A stretch of DNA of 64,000 nucleotides, taken from contig NZ_MJAH01000020.1 of the NCBI RefSeq assembly GCF_001746295.1, forward strand, positions 62,001-126,000, in the 5' to 3' direction. Within the stretch, counting starts at the first letter, position 1. The number at the start of each line of letters is the position of its first letter. This document shows, one piece after another, positions 50,334-60,137 of this stretch. Source of the stretch: Streptomyces sp. LUP47B (GTDB taxonomy: Bacteria; Actinomycetota; Actinomycetes; Streptomycetales; Streptomycetaceae). Position numbers and translations under genes: made by a program. The notes under the pieces were generated by a model, which ran no database searches, was not told the origin of the DNA, and saw nothing but the letters and a program-made list of their open reading frames with translations.

Positions 50334-51496
50334 CCACCATGACGAACAAGAACACCGACAGCAGCGGCGACGTCCGTCTCTCCGGCATCAGCAAGACGTA
50401 CGACAACGGCTTCACCGCCGTACAGCCGCTCGACCTGACCGTCCCCCAGGGCTCGTTCTTCGCTCTGCTCGGCGCCTCCGGCTGCGGTAAGACGACCACC
50501 CTGCGCATGATCGCCGGCCTCGAGGAGCCCACGACGGGCACCGTGCACCTCGGCGACCAGGAGGTCACCCGGCTGCCGCCCTACAAGCGGCCGGTGAACA
50601 CCGTCTTCCAGTCGTACGCCCTCTTCCCGCACCTCGACATCTTCGAGAACGTCGCCTTCGGTCTGCGCCGACGCGGCATCAAGTCGGTGAAGAAGCAGGT
50701 CGAGGACATGCTGGAACTCGTGCAGCTGGGGGAGCAGGCCCGCAAGAAGCCGCACCAGCTGTCCGGCGGCCAGCAGCAGCGGGTCGCCGTGGCGCGGGCG
50801 CTGATCAACACGCCCAAGGTGCTGCTCCTTGACGAGCCGCTCGGCGCCCTCGACCTCAAGCTGCGCCGTCAGATGCAGCTGGAGCTCAAGCGCATCCAGA
50901 CCGAGGTCGGCATCACCTTCGTGCACGTCACGCACGACCAGGAGGAGGCCATGACCATGGCCGACACGGTCGCCGTGATGAACGCGGGCCGTGTGGAGCA
51001 GCTCGGCTCACCGACCGACCTGTACGAGAACCCCAACACCACCTTCGTCGCCAACTTCCTCGGCACCTCCAACCTCATCGAGGCCGAGGTCGACTCCAGG
51101 AGCGGCGGCGAGATCGTGCTGAAGGCGGGCGGCGGGAAGCTGGTGCTGCCCGAGGCGCGCTACGCCGGTCCCACCACGACCGGCGGCAAGGTGCTGGTCG
51201 GCGTCCGGCCGGAGAAGATCTCCCTCACCCACGCCGACGAGGCCGGGGAGATCGCGGACGGACGCAACCGGATCACCGGGAAGATCGCCGACTCCTCCTT
51301 CATCGGTGTCTCCACGCAGTACGTCATCGACAGCCCCGTCTGCCCCGAGTTCGAGGTCTACGCCCAGAACATCGACCGCGACGACCGGCTCGTGCCCGGC
51401 GCCGAGGTCGTCCTGCACTGGAACCCGGCCCACACCTTCGGTCTGGACGCCGACCAGGACATCGACGCCGGCATCCAGGAAGAGGCGACGGTCTGA
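50330..51496 (+). CDS. potA: Polyamine ABC transporter ATP-binding protein
   Basis: 388-residue ATPase. Walker A GASGCGKTTT, signature LSGGQQQRVAVARAL, Walker B VLLLDEPLGALD and a C-terminal TOBE domain (GVRPEKISLTHADE) are complete. The GTG start overlaps the potD stop; an ATG three codons later is possible. The stop overlaps potB by one base. Confidence 0.94.
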   Translation: MTTMTNKNTDSSGDVRLSGISKTYDNGFTAVQPLDLTVPQGSFFALLGASGCGKTTTLRMIAGLEEPTTGTVHLGDQEVTRLPPYKRPVNTVFQSYALFPHLDIFENVAFGLRRRGIKSVKKQVEDMLELVQLGEQARKKPHQLSGGQQQRVAVARALINTPKVLLLDEPLGALDLKLRRQMQLELKRIQTEVGITFVHVTHDQEEAMTMADTVAVMNAGRVEQLGSPTDLYENPNTTFVANFLGTSNLIEAEVDSRSGGEIVLKAGGGKLVLPEARYAGPTTTGGKVLVGVRPEKISLTHADEAGEIADGRNRITGKIADSSFIGVSTQYVIDSPVCPEFEVYAQNIDRDDRLVPGAEVVLHWNPAHTFGLDADQDIDAGIQEEATV

Positions 51497-52425
51497 TGGC
51501 GACGCTCACCGAGGCGCCGCCGCCTCTGACCCCGACCGCGCCCGAGAAGAAGCCCCCGCGCAAGAGGGGCCGCTTCACGCCGTACTGGCTCCTGCTGCCC
51601 GGCATCCTGTGGCTGCTGGTCTTCTTCGCGCTGCCGATGATCTACCAGGCCTCCACCTCCGTGCAGACGGGCTCCCTGGAGGAGGGCTACAAGGTCACCT
51701 GGCACTTCGCGACCTACTGGGACGCGCTGTCGCAGTACTGGCCGCAGTTCTTGCGCTCGATCCTCTACGCCGGTGCCGCGACGGTCCTCTGTCTGGTGCT
51801 GGGGTATCCGCTCGCGTATCTCATCGCGTTCCGCGCGGGGCGCTGGCGGAACCTGATCATGGTCCTGGTGATCGCGCCGTTCTTCACCAGCTTCCTGATC
51901 CGCACCCTCGCCTGGAAGACGATCCTCGCGGACAGCGGCCCGGTGGTGAGCGTGCTCAACACGCTGCACGTCCTGGACGTCACCAACTGGCTGGGCTGGA
52001 CCGCCGGCGACCGGGTGCTGGCCACGCCGCTCGCGGTGGTGTGCGGTCTGACGTACAACTTCCTGCCGTTCATGATCCTGCCGCTCTACACCTCACTGGA
52101 ACGCATCGACGGGCGCCTGCACGAGGCGGCGGGCGACCTGTACGCCAAGCCGGTCACCACCTTTCGCAAGGTCACCTTCCCGCTGTCGATGCCGGGCGTG
52201 GTCTCCGGGACGCTGCTGACCTTCATCCCGGCTGCCGGTGACTACGTCAACGCCGATCTGCTCGGCTCCACGGACACCCGCATGGTCGGAAACGTCATCC
52301 AGACGCAGTTCCTGAGGATTCTGGACTATCCGACGGCCGCGGCTCTCTCCTTCATCCTGATGGCCGCGATTCTCTTCATGGTCACGCTCTACATCCGTAG
52401 GTCCGGCACGGAGGATCTGGTTTAA
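51496..52425 (+). CDS. potB: Polyamine ABC transporter permease
   Basis: 309-residue permease with six transmembrane segments and the EAA loop EAAGDLYAKPVTTFRKVTFP. The N-terminal 30 residues are Pro-rich and basic. It overlaps potA by one base and abuts potC, as expected for a PotB-PotC heterodimer. Confidence 0.93.
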   Translation: MATLTEAPPPLTPTAPEKKPPRKRGRFTPYWLLLPGILWLLVFFALPMIYQASTSVQTGSLEEGYKVTWHFATYWDALSQYWPQFLRSILYAGAATVLCLVLGYPLAYLIAFRAGRWRNLIMVLVIAPFFTSFLIRTLAWKTILADSGPVVSVLNTLHVLDVTNWLGWTAGDRVLATPLAVVCGLTYNFLPFMILPLYTSLERIDGRLHEAAGDLYAKPVTTFRKVTFPLSMPGVVSGTLLTFIPAAGDYVNADLLGSTDTRMVGNVIQTQFLRILDYPTAAALSFILMAAILFMVTLYIRRSGTEDLV

Positions 52426-53226
52426 ATGACCTTCGTCAACTGGCTCAAGCGCCACTTCGTCGTCATCGCCGGGCTGATCACGCTCGGATATCTGCTGCTG
52501 CCGAACGTCGTCGTCACGGTGTTCTCCTTCAACAAACCGAAGGGCCGCTTCAACTACCAGTGGCAGCAGTTCTCCCTGGACGCCTGGAGGGACCCCTGCG
52601 GGGTCGCCGACATGTGCGGCTCCCTGTCCATCAGTCTCCAGATCGCGTTCTGGGCGACGGTCGGCGCGACCGCCCTCGGCACGATGATCGCCTTCGCGCT
52701 GGTCCGCTACCGCTTCCGCGCCCGCGGCGCCGTGAACTCGCTGATCTTCCTCCCCATGGCGATGCCCGAGGTCGTCATGGCGGCCTCGCTGCTCACCCTG
52801 TTCCTGAACATGGGCGCGCAGCTGGGCTTCTGGACGATCCTCATCGCCCACATCATGTTCTGCCTCAGCTTCGTCGTGACGGCGGTCAAGGCGCGCGTGA
52901 TGTCGATGGACCCGAGGCTGGAACAGGCGGCGCAGGACCTCTACGCGGGACCGCTCCAGACGTTCCTCCGCGTCACGCTCCCCATCGCGGCCCCCGGAAT
53001 CGCCGCGGGCGCGCTGCTCGCCTTCGCGCTCTCCTTCGACGACTTCATCATCACCAACTTCAACGCGGGCTCGACCGTCACCTTCCCCATGTTCGTCTGG
53101 GGCTCGGCACAGCGCGGAACGCCCGTCCAGATCAACGTCATCGGTACGACCATGTTCCTCGTCGCCGTGCTGCTCGTGCTGTTCTCGATGGTCATCGGGA
53201 ACCGCCGTAACAGGCAAAAGGCGTAA
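52426..53226 (+). CDS. potC: Polyamine ABC transporter permease
   Basis: 266-residue permease with six transmembrane segments and the EAA loop EQAAQDLYAGPLQTFLRVTLP, the partner of PotB. The ATG lies directly after the potB TAA. A short external insertion with two Cys (DPCGVADMCGS) is unusual for PotC. Confidence 0.93.
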   Translation: MTFVNWLKRHFVVIAGLITLGYLLLPNVVVTVFSFNKPKGRFNYQWQQFSLDAWRDPCGVADMCGSLSISLQIAFWATVGATALGTMIAFALVRYRFRARGAVNSLIFLPMAMPEVVMAASLLTLFLNMGAQLGFWTILIAHIMFCLSFVVTAVKARVMSMDPRLEQAAQDLYAGPLQTFLRVTLPIAAPGIAAGALLAFALSFDDFIITNFNAGSTVTFPMFVWGSAQRGTPVQINVIGTTMFLVAVLLVLFSMVIGNRRNRQKA

Positions 53227-53228
53227 GC

Positions 53229-54632
53229 ATGAGCCAGTGGACGAAGGCACTTTCCGAAGTCCGGCCGGTCCCGTACTGGCTGGACGACCCCGGCAGGCCC
53301 CGCCCCGAGCCCGCCCTCACCGGCGCCGAGACCTGTGACCTGCTGGTCGTCGGTGGTGGCTACAGCGGGCTGTGGACCGCGCTCAACGCGAAGGAGCGTG
53401 ACCCGCAGCGGGACGTGGTCCTGCTGGAAGGCCGTGAGGTGGGCTGGGCGGCCTCCGGTCGCAACGGCGGCTTCTGCGCCGCCTCCCTCACCCACGGTCT
53501 GTCCAACGGGCTGACCCGCTGGCCGAACGAGATCCACCAGCTCCAGGAGCTGGGCGCCCGCAACCTCGACGAGATCGAGAAGGCGGTCGCCCGGCACGAC
53601 CTCGACTGCGAGTTCGAGCGCACCGGCGAGATCGACGTGGCGACCGAGACGTACCAGGCCCGGGAACTCCGTGACTGGTACGAGGAGCTCCAGGAGAAGG
53701 GCCTCGCCGACGGTGTCGACTTCCTGGACGCCGACGCGGTGCGGGAGCAGGTGGACTCGCCGACCTTCGAGGCGGGGCTGTGGGACCGCCGGGGCGTGGC
53801 CATGCTCAACCCGGCCAAGCTCGTGTGGGGCCTGAAGCGGGCGTGTCTGGGACTCGGTGTCCGAATCCACGAGAACACGCCCGCGCTGGACCTGAAGCCG
53901 TACGGCGCCGGCATGGCCGTACGCACGCCGTACGGTTCGGTCCGGGCCCGGCAGGTCGCGCTCGGTACGAACATCTTCCCGAGCCTGGTCAAGCGGGTGC
54001 GGGCGTACACCGTGCCGGTCTACGACTACGCGCTGATGACCGAGCCGCTGAGCGACGAGCAGATCGAGGCGATCGGCTGGAAGAACCGGCAAGGCCTGGG
54101 CGACAGCGCCAACCAGTTCCACTACTTCCGGCTCTCCGCCGACAACCGCATCCTGTGGGGCGGTTACGACGCCGTCTACCCGTACGGCGGCCGGGTGCGG
54201 GCCGAGTACGACGACCGGCCGGAGACGTACGCCAAGCTCGCCGAGCACTTCTTCACCTGCTTCCCGCAGCTGGAGGGCGTCCGCTTCACGCACGCGTGGG
54301 GCGGCGCGATCGACACCTGCTCGCGGTTCTCCGCGTTCTACGGCACCGCGCACCACGGCAAGGTCGCGTACGCGGCCGGCTACACGGGTCTCGGTGTCGG
54401 TGCGACCCGGTTCGGGGCGGACGTGATGCTCGACCTGCTGGCCGGAAAGAGTACCGAGCGGACCTCGCTGGAGATGGTCCGCAAGAAGCCGCTGCCCTTC
54501 CCGCCGGAGCCGTTCGCCTGGACGGGGATCGCGCTCACCAAGTGGTCGCTGGCCCGTGCCGACGCGCACGGCGGGCGGCGCAACCTGTGGCTGCGGACCA
54601 TGGACAAACTCGGTCTGGGATTCGACAGCTGA
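53229..54632 (+). CDS. FAD-dependent oxidoreductase (gamma-glutamylputrescine oxidase-like)
   Basis: 467-residue DAO-family flavoprotein. The N-terminal FAD motif is LLVVGGGYSGLWTALNAKE, followed by GREVGWAASGRNGGFC; the C-terminal flavin site is YAAGYTGLGVGATRF. It resembles PuuB, which oxidises gamma-glutamylputrescine. It starts two bases after potC and ends the operon, so it is likely the first oxidative step on imported polyamine or its glutamyl form. Confidence 0.88.
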   Translation: MSQWTKALSEVRPVPYWLDDPGRPRPEPALTGAETCDLLVVGGGYSGLWTALNAKERDPQRDVVLLEGREVGWAASGRNGGFCAASLTHGLSNGLTRWPNEIHQLQELGARNLDEIEKAVARHDLDCEFERTGEIDVATETYQARELRDWYEELQEKGLADGVDFLDADAVREQVDSPTFEAGLWDRRGVAMLNPAKLVWGLKRACLGLGVRIHENTPALDLKPYGAGMAVRTPYGSVRARQVALGTNIFPSLVKRVRAYTVPVYDYALMTEPLSDEQIEAIGWKNRQGLGDSANQFHYFRLSADNRILWGGYDAVYPYGGRVRAEYDDRPETYAKLAEHFFTCFPQLEGVRFTHAWGGAIDTCSRFSAFYGTAHHGKVAYAAGYTGLGVGATRFGADVMLDLLAGKSTERTSLEMVRKKPLPFPPEPFAWTGIALTKWSLARADAHGGRRNLWLRTMDKLGLGFDS

Positions 54633-54694
54633 ACGGTCGTAGGTGATCTGATTCACTCCAACGAGTGCTCAGAACCCGCGTAATGCTCAGCAGG

Positions 54695-54748
54695 GGACCT
54701 CCCTCTCTCTCATGACGTGATCAGCGTCGATGAGAGAGAGGGAGGTCC
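54695..54748 (+). promoter_or_regulatory. 19-bp inverted repeat burying the ribosome binding site
   Basis: GGACCTCCCTCTCTCTCAT (54695-54713) and its perfect complement (54730-54748) flank a 16-nt loop. The right arm contains the GGAGG of the next gene, five to nine bases from the ATG, so the folded RNA would block initiation. Confidence 0.8.
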
Positions 54749-54752
54749 TGTC

Positions 54753-55208
54753 ATGACTGGGGCGAAGACGGCGGTCGAGTGGCTGGCATCCGTCGCACCG
54801 AATCCCGAGGCCTGCCGCTGGGAGTGGGAGCGCAACCCCCTCGGGGTCGCACTGCTGCCGGCCGGCAAGGCCTGGGACGTACTGATCCTGCCGGGCGAAC
54901 TCGGCTATCCGACGCTCGACGTCCTCACCCGCATCCTCGACCGGCTCGGCCCGGTGCTCGTCGACTTCGGCGACGCGCGGATGGGCTTCTTCGTGCCGCC
55001 GGGCACGGCGGCACGCTGGCTCGGCACCGGTATCCGTACGGCCGGTGCCGGCACCTGGATCGTGGTGCCGTACCCGGGCCGGGTGGCCGGGGGCGGGGTG
55101 CGCTGGCTGGTCCCGCCGGACGGCTCCGGCATTCTCGTCGATCCGGCGCTGCTCGAACTGGCGATGCACGAGGCGGCGGCGGGCCTGGCGACGGAGGGCG
55201 ACGGCTGA
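54753..55208 (+). CDS. Hypothetical protein
   Basis: 151-residue protein, unrecognised (AVEWLASVAPNPEACRWEWE...). It has no signal peptide or membrane helix. The ATG follows GGAGG by seven bases; GGAGG is inside a hairpin arm, so translation is probably controlled. It lies downstream of the polyamine operon and is convergent with the PAP2 gene. No function is suggested. Confidence 0.75.
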   Translation: MTGAKTAVEWLASVAPNPEACRWEWERNPLGVALLPAGKAWDVLILPGELGYPTLDVLTRILDRLGPVLVDFGDARMGFFVPPGTAARWLGTGIRTAGAGTWIVVPYPGRVAGGGVRWLVPPDGSGILVDPALLELAMHEAAAGLATEGDG

Positions 55209-55339
55209 ACCGACGTACCACCGCGCCGTCGTCGGCCGCCCGTGCGGCCGACGTGAACCGGAGCGTCCTGTGCACAGTGGGAGTTCGGCGCTGCGGGCGT
55301 CCCCCGCCGGCAGCGACAACGCCCAGTGTGCCCAGGAGC

Positions 55340-56164
55340 TCAGCTGCGGTCGAGCCGTGCCAGGAAAAGCCAGAACCCGAGCAGCAGCGCCGTGCAGAGG
55401 CACCAGCTGGCCACCACGTCCAGGGGCCAGTGCCAGCCGTGGCGGACCAGGCCGAAGGAGACGCCGAGAACGAGCAGGCCGTAGAGGACGACGAGGGCGC
55501 GGCGGGCGCGGGTGGTGCGGAGCCAGGGCAGGACGAGCAGGGTGGCGGCGCCGTAGGCGATGGCGGCCGTGGCGGTGTGTCCCGAGGGGTAGTAGCCGGT
55601 ACCGGGCGGGACGACCGGGGTGCCCGAGCGGTCGGTGAGCTCCTTGAGAGGGACCACCAGGGCCGGGACCAGTGCCATCAGGACGGCCGCCGCGGTGGGC
55701 GGCAGCCACCAGCGGTCTGTACCCGTGCGACGGGCCCGCCGGGCCGACCAGAAGATGGCCGCGATCAGGACCGGCACCGCGACCTCGACATTGCCCAGGT
55801 CGGCGAGGCCCGCCGAGGCGAGGTCCGGGTGGACCAGCGCGCGGCTGACCCGCTCGTCGACGCGCAGAAGCGGCCCGTCCTCGACGACCTGCCAGGTGAT
55901 CAGGGCGAAGAGGAGGACCGCGCTTCCGAGAAGGAAGATGAGGAAGGCCGGCCGCCCCGGAACAGGGGGGGTGGTTCCGGGGCGGCCGATCGGATCGGAT
56001 GGTCGGCCGCCCCGGGGGGTTTGGGGCGGGCGACTGTCCGATCGGTGAGGAGATCCGGAGCCGGAGGCTCCAGTTGTGTGCGCGAGGGCACGACCAGGTC
56101 GAAGCTGGGGAGGCCCCGGCCTGATGTCGCCCACAGTCCCCTGTGGGCGGGGTGTATCTCTCAT
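55340..56164 (-). CDS. PAP2-family membrane phosphatase
   Basis: 274-residue protein. Six transmembrane helices carry the phosphatase motifs KELTDRSGT, PSGHTATAA and VRHGWHWPLDV, with active-site His residues retained. Family members dephosphorylate phosphatidic acid or undecaprenyl diphosphate. The conserved part begins after a Pro-rich cytoplasmic N-terminus; the ATG at 56164 is chosen, but a start further in is possible. Confidence 0.85.
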   Translation of the reverse strand: MRDTPRPQGTVGDIRPGPPQLRPGRALAHTTGASGSGSPHRSDSRPPQTPRGGRPSDPIGRPGTTPPVPGRPAFLIFLLGSAVLLFALITWQVVEDGPLLRVDERVSRALVHPDLASAGLADLGNVEVAVPVLIAAIFWSARRARRTGTDRWWLPPTAAAVLMALVPALVVPLKELTDRSGTPVVPPGTGYYPSGHTATAAIAYGAATLLVLPWLRTTRARRALVVLYGLLVLGVSFGLVRHGWHWPLDVVASWCLCTALLLGFWLFLARLDRS

Positions 56165-56350
56165 CTGGGTAGAACCTACGGCAGGGGGGCGGCGTACGAC
56201 AGGCAGAATCGCGTCCTCACAGCCACCTCGCACACCTTCTTCACACGCTCTGCCGTTCGCCGTCGCAGCCCCGGAATCCCGGGGGATGCAACGCCTGGGG
56301 CGGCTGGTGTCGGAAGGCACGAGTCCGCTTCCGACCTGCTGTGTTTCTCC

Positions 56351-57685
56351 TCAGATACGGGTGAAGGCCTGCTCGATGATGTCGAGGCCCTCGTTGAGCA
56401 GGTCCTCGCCGATGACGAGCGGGGGCAGGAAGCGCAGGACGTTGCCGTAGGTGCCACAGGTCAGGACCAGCAGGCCCTCCTGGTGGCAGGCCTTGGCGAG
56501 CGCGGCGGTCGCCTCCGGGTTCGGCTCCTTGGTCGTACGGTCCTTGACGAGCTCGATGGCGATCATGGCGCCGCGGCCGCGGATGTCGCCGATGACGTCG
56601 AACTTGTCCGCCATGGCGGTGAGGCGGGCCTTCATGACCGTCTCGATGTTCTTCGCCCTGGCGTTGAGGTCGAGCTCCTTCATCGTCTCGATCGAGCCGA
56701 GCGCGCCCGCGCAGGCCACCGGGTTGCCGCCGTAGGTGCCGCCGAGGCCGCCGGCGTGGGCGGCGTCCATGATCTCGGCGCGGCCGGTGACGGCGGCGAG
56801 CGGGAGGCCGCCGGCGATGCCCTTGGCCGTGGTGATCAGGTCCGGGACGATGCCCTCGTCCTCGCAGGCGAACCACTGGCCGGTGCGGCAGAAGCCGGAC
56901 TGGATCTCGTCGGCGACGAAGACGATGCCGTTGTCACTGGCGAATCGGCTGATCGCCGGCAGGAAGCCCTTGGCGGGCTCGATGAAGCCGCCCTCGCCCA
57001 GGACGGGCTCGATGATGATCGCGGCGACGTTCTCCGGGCCGACCTGCTTGGTGATCTGGTCGATGGCCTGGGCGGCGGCCTCGGGTCCCGCGTTCTCGGG
57101 GCCGGTGGGCCAGCGGTAGCCGTAGGCGACGGGGACGCGGTAGACCTCGGGCGCGAAGGGGCCGAAGCCGTGCTTGTACGGCATGTTCTTCGCGGTCAGC
57201 GCCATGGTGAGGTTGGTGCGGCCGTGGTAGCCGTGGTCGAAGACGACGACGGCCTGCCGCTTGGTGTGGGCGCGGGCGATCTTGACGGCGTTCTCCACGG
57301 CCTCGGCGCCGCTGTTGAACAGGGCCGACTTCTTGGCGTGGTCACCCGGGGTGAGCTCGGCGAGGGCCTCGGCGACCTCCACATAGCCCTCGTACGGGGT
57401 GACCATGAAACAGGTGTGGGTGAAGTCGGCCAACTGGGCGGAGGCCCGGCGTACGACGGCCTCGGCGGAGGCGCCGACGGACGTCACGGCGATGCCGGAA
57501 CCGAAGTCGATCAGCCGGTTCCCGTCGACGTCCTCGACGATCCCGCCGCCCGCGCGCGCCGTGAAGACGGGCAGCACGGACCCCACGCCCTGCGCGACCG
57601 CGGCGACCCGGCGGGCCTGCAGCTCCTGCGACTTGGGTCCGGGGATGGCGGTGACGAGGCGGCGCTCCTGCGGAATTGCGGTCAT
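56351..57685 (-). CDS. gabT: 4-aminobutyrate aminotransferase
   Basis: 444-residue PLP enzyme transferring the amino group of GABA to 2-oxoglutarate. The active-site Lys is in LITTAKGIAGGLPLAAV, with NSGAEAVENAVKIAR and IFVADEIQSGFCRTG. CAGGAG precedes the ATG. GabT with the GabD-like dehydrogenase at 61894 would convert GABA to succinate. It is divergent from the membrane ATPase gene. The spacer holds TGTCC/GGACA (57791-57805). Confidence 0.94.
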   Translation of the reverse strand: MTAIPQERRLVTAIPGPKSQELQARRVAAVAQGVGSVLPVFTARAGGGIVEDVDGNRLIDFGSGIAVTSVGASAEAVVRRASAQLADFTHTCFMVTPYEGYVEVAEALAELTPGDHAKKSALFNSGAEAVENAVKIARAHTKRQAVVVFDHGYHGRTNLTMALTAKNMPYKHGFGPFAPEVYRVPVAYGYRWPTGPENAGPEAAAQAIDQITKQVGPENVAAIIIEPVLGEGGFIEPAKGFLPAISRFASDNGIVFVADEIQSGFCRTGQWFACEDEGIVPDLITTAKGIAGGLPLAAVTGRAEIMDAAHAGGLGGTYGGNPVACAGALGSIETMKELDLNARAKNIETVMKARLTAMADKFDVIGDIRGRGAMIAIELVKDRTTKEPNPEATAALAKACHQEGLLVLTCGTYGNVLRFLPPLVIGEDLLNEGLDIIEQAFTRI

Positions 57686-57861
57686 GAGGGGCTCCTGGGG
57701 TGGTGCTGACGCTTACGTTCTCTTCTCGCAGGCTAGGCCGGGGACCGGGGGGTGGGCATGCTCCATGTGGGCGTTGTCAGGAGATCGGGTTGTCCGCGGT
57801 GGACATGGCGCCGGCCGCGACGCCCGGCCACGTAAGCAGTGAACTCCCTTGGCGGGGGCGT

Positions 57862-57867
57862 TAGATT
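57862..57867 (+). promoter_or_regulatory. Candidate -10 box for the membrane ATPase gene
   Basis: TAGATT lies eight bases before ATG 57876, with a poor -35 (TGAACT) 16 bp further up. There is no Shine-Dalgarno sequence before the start. Confidence 0.4.
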
Positions 57868-57875
57868 GACCGCTG

Positions 57876-60032
57876 ATGGTGGACGGAACGGCTGGTCAGG
57901 GAGCAGGGGCGATGGACAGCGACGGGACGCGGGACGCGCGGGGTACGCATGCGAATCCTGTGCCACGGGCACGGTCCGATATGCCGCCGATGCCGTCCCA
58001 GGCGCCTGGGGTGCCACCATTGCCGGACAGCTCGGCTTTCCTGACGTGGCTGCGGACGCCACGACCCGAGACGCTGCCCGGGGTGTGGCGGTTCGGACAC
58101 CGGCCCCGGCCGGAGGCGGAACCGGCACTGATTCCTGGCCGCCAGTTGATCAGTGGCGCGTTGATTGCGTTCCTCGTCGGCTGGCTCGTCTGGTCGCTGC
58201 TTCAGAACGGCTATGTCGGGACCTGGTGGTGGCTTCCGCTTCTTCTGATCACCCCTGACTCCTGGCGCGGCCGCGACGGCGCCCTCGGCCAGACGGGCAC
58301 CGCCCTCCTCTACACGGGTTACAAGGTGCTCATCGCCTTGATCATCATGGTCGTCGTAGGCAAGCTCGGCCGTTGGGGCGAGGTCTGGCGCCGCTTCGGC
58401 CCCCCCGCCTGGCGTCGGACTGCCCCCGTGCACGAGCCGCCGCCCGCCCCCGAGCAGGACCCCGCCGAATGGCCTCAGCTCCGCGCTGCCGGTGCCGTCG
58501 ACGCTGCCGAGCGGCTCGCCGCCGAGGCCAGGGCCGGGAAGATGCGCGACGTAGATCACGCCCGCATCGCCCGTGCCTGGCAGGGTGTGCGCAGTGGGCG
58601 GTTCGGGCTTGGCACGTTCACCGGGGCCGTGCTCCAGGACGGTGCGGCCGCCTGTCTGCATCCCTCCGGGGAGCGGGATCTGCCCGCCCGGCTCGCTCGG
58701 CACGATCTCCTCACCGGGCAGGTGCGGCTGGGGACGACCGCCGACGACGCCCGTAATCCCTACGCCTACCGGGGGACCGGACTCGGGCTCGGGCCCGAGC
58801 TGCTCGGCACCTCGCTGCTCGCCGTGGGGCCGGCCGGGTCCGGGAAGACCGGGACCGTCATCAGGCCGCTCGCCGAGTCGTTGTGTCTGCACGCCCTCGC
58901 CGGACGGGCCGCCGTCGTGGTGGTCGGGGCCGCGGGCGCGGGGCTCGGGCCGGCCGACGCCTACGACGTCGTCGTACAGATCGGGAATCCGGAGTCGGTG
59001 TACGACCTCGACCTGTACGGCGGTACGTCCGATCCGGACGAGGCCGCGGCCGTGCTCGCCGAGGCGCTCGTCGGAGACCTCGCCGAGCCTCACCAGGGAG
59101 GTGACACCCGGCGGTCCACCACCGTGCTGGCCCAGCTCCTCGGACCGTTCCGGACGGTCCACGGCCGCTTCCCCTCCGTACCGGAGCTGCGTCAGCTGCT
59201 CGACGGGGCGCCGGGGCCGATGGCCGCGCTGCGCAAGGGGCTCGAGGACTCCCGGCAGGAGTCGCTGCTGCGTGAACTCGACGCGCGGGAGCGGCAGATG
59301 GGCAATCCGGGTGATGTGGGGGGCATCCTCGCGGACCGGGTCGCGCTGCTCGACCGGCCCGCCTTCGCGGGGTTCTTCGACACGTCCGGACAGTCGCGGC
59401 CGTTCTCGCTGAAGGCTCTCGACCACCCCGTCCGGGTCCGGATCGACCTGCCCCAGCGCGGGCACGCCGACGCCTCGCGGATGCTGGCGCGGCTGGTGCT
59501 CGCACAGTTCACGGCGAGCGTCGCGGTGCGGGAGGACCGGTCGCTGTTCGCCTGTCTGGTCATCGACGACGCCACGGGGGTCGTGACCCCCGAAGCCGTA
59601 CGGGGCGTCCAGCGGCTGCGGTCCGGCAACGCGGGAGTGGTGCTGACGCTGCGGACGCTGGACGACGTACCGCGTCCGCTGCGCGGGCCCCTGCTCGGGG
59701 CCACCGGGTGCCGCATGGCGCTGTCCGGGCTCACCCCGTGGGACGGGCAGGACTTCGCCGAGGTGTGGGGCAAGGAGTGGATCGAGGCGCGGGACGTCAC
59801 CGACCGGCAGATCATCGCCGAGACCCCGGCCGGCAAGGTGCTGCACGCGGTGCGCCGGGTCATCACCGGCAAGGCGCCGACCGCGCGGGCGGTGACCGTG
59901 CGGCAGGTCGAGCGGGAGCGGTGGTCCGCGTCCGAGCTCGCGCACGGGGTGCCGCCCGGGCACGCGGTGCTGTCGCTGACCACGGTGAAGGGGGAGCACG
60001 CGCCGCCGCTGCTGGTGGACCTGCGGGGATGA
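57876..60032 (+). CDS. Membrane-anchored ATP-binding protein (TraD/FtsK-like ATPase)
   Basis: 718-residue protein. After a Pro-rich N-terminus of 90 residues come three hydrophobic segments (LISGALIAFLVGWLVWSLLQ, WWLPLLLI, VLIALIIMVVVGKLG). A P-loop ATPase follows, with Walker A GPAGSGKTGT and a Walker B-like LFACLVIDDAT. The layout resembles conjugative coupling proteins and FtsK, but no other transfer gene is nearby, so a housekeeping role is more likely. The function is unknown. Confidence 0.78.
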   Translation: MVDGTAGQGAGAMDSDGTRDARGTHANPVPRARSDMPPMPSQAPGVPPLPDSSAFLTWLRTPRPETLPGVWRFGHRPRPEAEPALIPGRQLISGALIAFLVGWLVWSLLQNGYVGTWWWLPLLLITPDSWRGRDGALGQTGTALLYTGYKVLIALIIMVVVGKLGRWGEVWRRFGPPAWRRTAPVHEPPPAPEQDPAEWPQLRAAGAVDAAERLAAEARAGKMRDVDHARIARAWQGVRSGRFGLGTFTGAVLQDGAAACLHPSGERDLPARLARHDLLTGQVRLGTTADDARNPYAYRGTGLGLGPELLGTSLLAVGPAGSGKTGTVIRPLAESLCLHALAGRAAVVVVGAAGAGLGPADAYDVVVQIGNPESVYDLDLYGGTSDPDEAAAVLAEALVGDLAEPHQGGDTRRSTTVLAQLLGPFRTVHGRFPSVPELRQLLDGAPGPMAALRKGLEDSRQESLLRELDARERQMGNPGDVGGILADRVALLDRPAFAGFFDTSGQSRPFSLKALDHPVRVRIDLPQRGHADASRMLARLVLAQFTASVAVREDRSLFACLVIDDATGVVTPEAVRGVQRLRSGNAGVVLTLRTLDDVPRPLRGPLLGATGCRMALSGLTPWDGQDFAEVWGKEWIEARDVTDRQIIAETPAGKVLHAVRRVITGKAPTARAVTVRQVERERWSASELAHGVPPGHAVLSLTTVKGEHAPPLLVDLRG

Positions 60033-60137
60033 CTGAGCTGAGGACCGTACAGTGAGGCAGAATCGTCACAGGTCGTTCATACACGGCGGCCAAAAGATCA
60101 CGCCTCTGCGTACTCCTCTCCGAAGGTCCCGGACCTC

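Noticed and set aside
57861..59999. Long minus-strand open frame opposite the membrane ATPase
   Set aside because: It mirrors a gene with Walker motifs and transmembrane segments and has no ribosome binding site or motif of its own.
57876..60032. Integrated conjugative element signalled by the TraD/FtsK-like ATPase
   Set aside because: No integrase, replication, relaxase or att repeat is nearby, and the flanking genes are core metabolism.
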